DNA from: CAYRIF01 sp964424205
GTDB lineage: Bacteria > Bacteroidota > Bacteroidia > Cytophagales > Cyclobacteriaceae
Reading direction: 5' to 3'
Assembly: GCA_964424205.1 (NCBI GenBank)
Contig: CAYRIF010000168.1
Location: 1 to 8,253, forward strand
DNA length: 8,253 nt
Part shown: piece after piece, positions 4,396 to 8,253 of the stretch
How positions within the stretch are numbered: position 1 is the first letter of the stretch
Layout of the letters: every line of letters begins with the position of its first letter
Made by a program: the position numbers and the translations under genes
The notes under the pieces: model-generated
Told to the model about the DNA's origin: nothing
Seen by the model: only the letters and a program-made list of their open reading frames with translations
Database searches by the model: none

Positions 4396-6032
4396 TTAAA
4401 AACCAATTTTCCCTTTTGAGAATCCTCATCTACATTAAAATATCCCTGTCGCTCAAATTGGAAATAATCTAGCGGCTTAACATTTGCTAAACTTGGCTCC
4501 ACTTTGGCATTAGTCAATACCTCAAGTGAATTAGGATTGATAAATTCCTTGAAATTCTTATCTTTATCGCCCATTGGGTTTTCAACTGTAAACAAACGGT
4601 CATAAAGTCGTACTTCTGCATTCAGCGCATGCTTGGCTGATACCCAGCTCAATGTTCCCTTTACTTTTTTGCCTGAAGTGTCTTGTCCACTTTTGGTATT
4701 AGGGTCATAGGTACAATAAATAGTAGTTACTTCACCTGTCGCTTCATCCTTATCAAAGCTTTCGCACTTAATGATGTAAGCATATTTCAACCTTACTTCT
4801 CTGTCTGGCGCTAGCCTAAAGAATTTCTTAGGGGCATCTTCCATAAAATCTGCTTGCTCAATATATATTTCATTTGAAAATGGCAAGTCCCTCTTTCCTG
4901 CACTTTCGTCACCAGGATTATTTACTGCACTCAGTATTTCTTCTTTATCATCAGGGTAATTAGTAATCACCAATTTAAGCGGACGTAAAACGCCCATTCT
5001 TCTCGGCGCTACTTTATTCAGGTCATCTCTGAGGGAGTATTCCAACAAAGCTACATCAGTAATTCCGTCTCTTTTGGCTACGCCTACTTTGTCAATGAAA
5101 TTTCTTATCGCCTGTGGCGTATATCCTCTTCTTCGCATTCCTGATAGTGTTGACATTCTAGGATCATCCCAGCCATCAACAATGCCATCCTCTACCAATT
5201 GCAGCAAATTACGTTTGCTTAAAATTGTGTATTCCAAATTCAAGCGAGCAAATTCTCTTTGTTTCGAAGGGTATGTATTCAAGTTATCAATATACCATTC
5301 ATACAGCGGACGATGAATCTTAAACTCTAGGGTGCATAAAGAATGTGTGATTTTTTCCAATGAATCAGACTGCCCATGTGCCCAATCATAGGTTGGATAA
5401 ATACACCACTTATCACCCGTTCTAGGATGATTTGCATACATAATTCTGTACATGATTGGATCTCGTAAATAAGTCACAGGAGAAGCCATGTCTATTTTGG
5501 CACGCAATACTCGTTCCCCTTCTTTACTTTCTCCATTCTTCATTCCTTCAAAAAGATGAAGGTTTTCTTCTACAGACCTATTGCGAAATGGACTTTCGCT
5601 ACCTGCTTCGGTTGGTGTTCCTCTACTTGACGCAATTTCTTCGGCTGTTTGGTCGTCAATGTACGCCTTGCCTTCTTTGATTAACCCCACAGCAAAATCA
5701 TACAACTCATCAAAATAGTCAGAAGTATAGAACTCATTCTCTCCCCAGGCAAATCCAAGCCACTTGATATCTTTCTTGATGGCATCAATATATTTTTGTT
5801 CTTCTTTCTCAGGATTGGTATCATCAAAGCGGAGATTACATACGCCATGATACTTTTCTGCAATACCAAAATTCAGGCAAATAGATTTGGCGTGACCAAT
5901 GTGTAAAAAACCGTTAGGCTCAGGTGGAAAACGTGTATGTACAACATTGTCAACTTTACCCTGCTTAATATCCTCTTCAACTATTTCTTCTATGAAATTT
6001 AATGATGCGCTTGTGTCTTTATCTTCAATCAT
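4353..6032 (-). CDS. glnS: Glutaminyl-tRNA synthetase
   Basis: Cytoplasmic class I enzyme (EC 6.1.1.18) that charges tRNA-Gln with glutamine using ATP. At 559 residues it is full length, close to the E. coli enzyme. Seen: HTRFPPEPNGFLHIGHAKS at 32-50 with the HIGH motif at 44-47, LRFDDTNP at 67-74, YPTYDWAHGQSDSLEKITHS around 212-231, and the KMSKS-equivalent ILSKR at 270-274. The catalytic core runs to about 340 and is followed by the two-barrel anticodon-binding region (about 343-540: PLKLVITNYP, EIYIEQADF, KVKGTLSWVSAKHA). It ends in basic LRDNWAKKK. The ATG at 6032 is the only sensible start; the next Met is at residue 163, inside the catalytic domain. A TAnnTTTG box precedes it, so it probably has its own promoter despite lying only 50 nt after the upstream receptor. 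The last 13 codons are duplicated downstream. Confidence 0.98.
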   Translation of the reverse strand: MIEDKDTSASLNFIEEIVEEDIKQGKVDNVVHTRFPPEPNGFLHIGHAKSICLNFGIAEKYHGVCNLRFDDTNPEKEEQKYIDAIKKDIKWLGFAWGENEFYTSDYFDELYDFAVGLIKEGKAYIDDQTAEEIASSRGTPTEAGSESPFRNRSVEENLHLFEGMKNGESKEGERVLRAKIDMASPVTYLRDPIMYRIMYANHPRTGDKWCIYPTYDWAHGQSDSLEKITHSLCTLEFKIHRPLYEWYIDNLNTYPSKQREFARLNLEYTILSKRNLLQLVEDGIVDGWDDPRMSTLSGMRRRGYTPQAIRNFIDKVGVAKRDGITDVALLEYSLRDDLNKVAPRRMGVLRPLKLVITNYPDDKEEILSAVNNPGDESAGKRDLPFSNEIYIEQADFMEDAPKKFFRLAPDREVRLKYAYIIKCESFDKDEATGEVTTIYCTYDPNTKSGQDTSGKKVKGTLSWVSAKHALNAEVRLYDRLFTVENPMGDKDKNFKEFINPNSLEVLTNAKVEPSLANVKPLDYFQFERQGYFNVDEDSQKGKLVFNRTVTLRDNWAKKK

Positions 6033-6064
6033 GCAAATAGATTTTTTAAGTCAATAATCCGCTG

Positions 6065-6072
6065 CAAAGATA
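6065..6072 (-). promoter_or_regulatory. Candidate -7 promoter box of glnS
   Basis: TATCTTTG on the minus strand is an exact match to the Bacteroidota TAnnTTTG consensus. It lies 32 nt before the glnS ATG and in the 50-bp gap after the upstream receptor's stop (6083-6085). No convincing -33 TTTG is found about 20 nt upstream. Confidence 0.5.
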
Positions 6073-6082
6073 TATAAGTTGT

Positions 6083-8253
6083 TTAAAACTTTATATTAAA
6101 AAATACATTAGGCGTAAAACCAAAAAGTAGAATGTCAGACGCCACATAGCGCGGCTGCTCACGATTTCCACTATTTGGTTTTATAATATTCTCTTCTGAA
6201 ATAAATTTTGAGAATCGTCTATATTTCACATTTTTTCTTGCATATACATTGTAAATAGACAGTCCTAATTTTGCTTTTCCACTACCAATTTTAAAATTAT
6301 AGGTGGCAGCAATATCTAATCGGTGGTATGCAGGCAAACGCTCAGAGTTAATATTTTTAGTGGCAATGAAGGAGACCTCTAAACTATCATACAACTTCAA
6401 AGATTCTGAAATGCTAGGATCTGAATACGGTTTTCCCGTACCATACACCCAAGTAGCAGACAAATCCCATCTACCCACCGAATACATATTAACCAATTTT
6501 ATCTCATTACGCTGGTCTTCTTTAGCAGGAAATAAATTTCCATTATTCAATAACGGGATGGAATTCTCTACTTTACTAAAGGAGTAACTTAACCACCCTG
6601 TATGTTTTCCGGTTTTTTTCTGAAGCAATATATCCACTCCTTTGGCCAAGTTGCTTCCATTGAAATAAGGCTCAAATTCTGGGGTATTTGAAGCAGAATT
6701 TGTTAAAAATGGTAAAAATTCAATAACGCCATCCGACAACTTATGATAACCTTCTACATCAAACAAAAAATTATCTGTCTCATAAGAAAAGCCTGCAACA
6801 TAATGTTCAGATTGAATTGGTGTTAGTTCCTTATCATTTGCCATCACCCAAAAAGCTGTATTGTTTTCAGCATATTGATCGGTCTCTATTCTAAATATAA
6901 ATTGATTATGTTTTCCCCAAGCAGCCTTTAGTTTGAATTTATCAGATACATAATAAGTCAATGCAAGGCGGGGTTCAAAATAATTCCTGTCAGTCACATC
7001 ATAATGTGTATTTCTAATGCCCACCGTCATCATTAAGTCTTGGAATGGGTAAAATGTAGTCTGAAAGTATAATGCACGTTGATTACCATTTTCAGATAAA
7101 TCTGTTAGTACACTATCATCTTTTATCAAAGTAAGACCTATCCTATTTGTGGTCGACAAACCTCCAAATTTTATTTTCGTGTTTTCACGAAGTTTCCATT
7201 CATTATCGAATCTTAGCGTGTAGTCCAGCAAATCATTATCTTGCTGAACATCATTCGTATAAATAATCTCATTAAAATCTAATTCTTCTACAGCTAATTG
7301 TATTTCATCAAACAAATTTTGTCGATTATAATAGTCAGAATAGGCCAAATTAATATTTGAATAAAACTTCTTATTCCATTGTCGTCCCCAACGTGTCGAA
7401 ATTCCATTGTTTCCCCACTTAGAAACATCATTTATCCGTGTATTATATTTAAACTGATAATGAGAATCCTGATCTGTAGCAATATCATTTCGATTTGCAC
7501 CAATGCGCAGTTTATCATTCCCATTATAAGCAGATAATCCAATGACATCATGAACCGAAGGATGATAGGTTATTTTGGCATTGACATCATAAAAATTAAA
7601 AACAGGTTTGATTTTTCCAAATTCTAAATCATTGAGTCCGTTTATCACATCTTTCTTGTTTTCAAAAATCACCTGATCAAACAAATCTTTGTAAAGTCCT
7701 GATTGGAGAATATCTGTATGAGACCTACGCCCTGCTAACAGGACAGAAACTTTATTGCCTATTGGAAACTCAACCAAAGCCTTGGCACTTATTAAATCTG
7801 CTCCCAAATCCACAGTGGGTTTATATGCGTTCCCAGATTTTCCTGTAATATCTATGACCCCCGAAGTTCTTCCACCAAATTTGGCTTCAAATGCTGCTTT
7901 ATGAATTTGTATGCTTTTGATGGCATTAGGATTAAATGCGCTAAAAACACCGAAAAAATGGTCTATATGATAAATTGAAAACCCATCAAAAAGTGTCAAG
8001 TTTTTATCAGGTGCACTCCCCCTAATAACCAAGCCAGCAGATGTTTCATCCGTTCCACTAATCCCTGGCAAGTACTGTAACGTTCTAAAAATATCAACCT
8101 CGCCAAGACTTGGCAGGCTTAGCAATTTAGCAGGATTTAGAGACAACTGACTTATATTATCCTTGGCGTTAATCATTTTTGAATCTACGTCTTCAACCAC
8201 TAATTCTTTTAGTGTTTCCGATCTCGTTGAAAGCCTAATTCTTAAAAACTTGT
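6083..8253 (-). CDS. TonB-dependent receptor (N-terminus beyond window)
   Basis: Outer-membrane receptor/channel of unknown ligand. The frame is open to the right edge, giving 722 complete residues; signal peptide and N-terminal domain(s) lie outside. A GTG at 8200 is not the start, because the in-frame residues before it (KFLRIRLSTRSETLKEL) continue the typical strand and TonB-box region (LKELVVED, visible residues 14-21). The plug follows: FRTLQYLPGISG at 55-66, GLVIRGSAPDKNLTLFDGF at 73-91, then IYHIDHFFGVFSAFNPNAIKSIQI and FGGRTSGVIDITGKSG. The rest is a long beta-barrel with alternating aromatic residues that ends FTPNVFFNIKF. The terminal Phe is the usual outer-membrane barrel signature. 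The divergent plug and the lack of shared stretches with the second receptor suggest a different subfamily and ligand. No sigma or anti-sigma gene is visible to support FecR-type control. Confidence 0.93.
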   Translation of the reverse strand, partial: KFLRIRLSTRSETLKELVVEDVDSKMINAKDNISQLSLNPAKLLSLPSLGEVDIFRTLQYLPGISGTDETSAGLVIRGSAPDKNLTLFDGFSIYHIDHFFGVFSAFNPNAIKSIQIHKAAFEAKFGGRTSGVIDITGKSGNAYKPTVDLGADLISAKALVEFPIGNKVSVLLAGRRSHTDILQSGLYKDLFDQVIFENKKDVINGLNDLEFGKIKPVFNFYDVNAKITYHPSVHDVIGLSAYNGNDKLRIGANRNDIATDQDSHYQFKYNTRINDVSKWGNNGISTRWGRQWNKKFYSNINLAYSDYYNRQNLFDEIQLAVEELDFNEIIYTNDVQQDNDLLDYTLRFDNEWKLRENTKIKFGGLSTTNRIGLTLIKDDSVLTDLSENGNQRALYFQTTFYPFQDLMMTVGIRNTHYDVTDRNYFEPRLALTYYVSDKFKLKAAWGKHNQFIFRIETDQYAENNTAFWVMANDKELTPIQSEHYVAGFSYETDNFLFDVEGYHKLSDGVIEFLPFLTNSASNTPEFEPYFNGSNLAKGVDILLQKKTGKHTGWLSYSFSKVENSIPLLNNGNLFPAKEDQRNEIKLVNMYSVGRWDLSATWVYGTGKPYSDPSISESLKLYDSLEVSFIATKNINSERLPAYHRLDIAATYNFKIGSGKAKLGLSIYNVYARKNVKYRRFSKFISEENIIKPNSGNREQPRYVASDILLFGFTPNVFFNIKF

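Noticed and set aside
4020..4472. Plus-strand ORF of 150 codons with an internal 54-residue repeat
   Set aside because: The repeat is a by-product of the 162-bp DNA duplication (162 is a multiple of 3, so both copies read in the same frame). The ORF crosses hairpin elements, runs antisense into glnS, and shows no recognisable domain.
6083..8200. GTG at 8200 as start of the right-hand receptor
   Set aside because: The frame stays open to the window edge and the residues before the GTG fit the end of the N-terminal domain. A start here would leave no signal peptide.

Overview
The window looks like Bacteroidota (Flavobacteriia/Cytophagia type). The DNA is AT-rich, there are two TonB-dependent outer-membrane receptors (one with the CarboxypepD_reg-like N-terminal domain typical of this phylum), and promoter-like boxes fit the Bacteroidota -7 consensus TAnnTTTG. 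It also holds a run of exactly 100 Ns at 2509-2608, so it is a scaffold from a draft or metagenomic assembly.

All five protein genes lie on the minus strand and read right to left: (1) 6083-8253, a TonB-dependent receptor cut at its N-terminus by the window edge; (2) 4353-6032, complete glutaminyl-tRNA synthetase (glnS); (3) 1792-3798, a second TonB-dependent receptor interrupted by the N gap; (4) 954-1589, a small secreted TPR-like alpha-helical protein; (5) 1-899, an ABC-2 type ATPase lacking only its last few residues. Genes 3 to 5 may form one transport or envelope transcription unit. GlnS is a housekeeping gene with its own promoter candidate just downstream of receptor 1.

The unusual part is the roughly 550-bp interval 3799-4352 between glnS and the second receptor. 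It contains two adjacent but unrelated tandem duplications, both with a 162-bp offset. The left one (3775-3891 / 3937-4053) duplicates the receptor's leader, candidate promoter and first eight codons. The extra copy now encodes a 19-residue dead-end peptide. The right one (4071-4233 / 4233-4395) duplicates a 77-bp two-hairpin REP/MITE-like element together with the last 13 codons of glnS. The glnS tail copies differ at three positions, two of them synonymous. A half-copy of the same hairpin element sits in the spacer of the left duplication, so the element is present at both duplications.

Other non-coding structure includes a perfect 14-bp inverted repeat with self-palindromic arms before the ABC gene (914-944), heptamer-periodic DNA right after the receptor stop codon (1753-1787), and a 16-nt word found on both sides of that receptor. 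No tRNA, rRNA, CRISPR array or transposase gene was seen.
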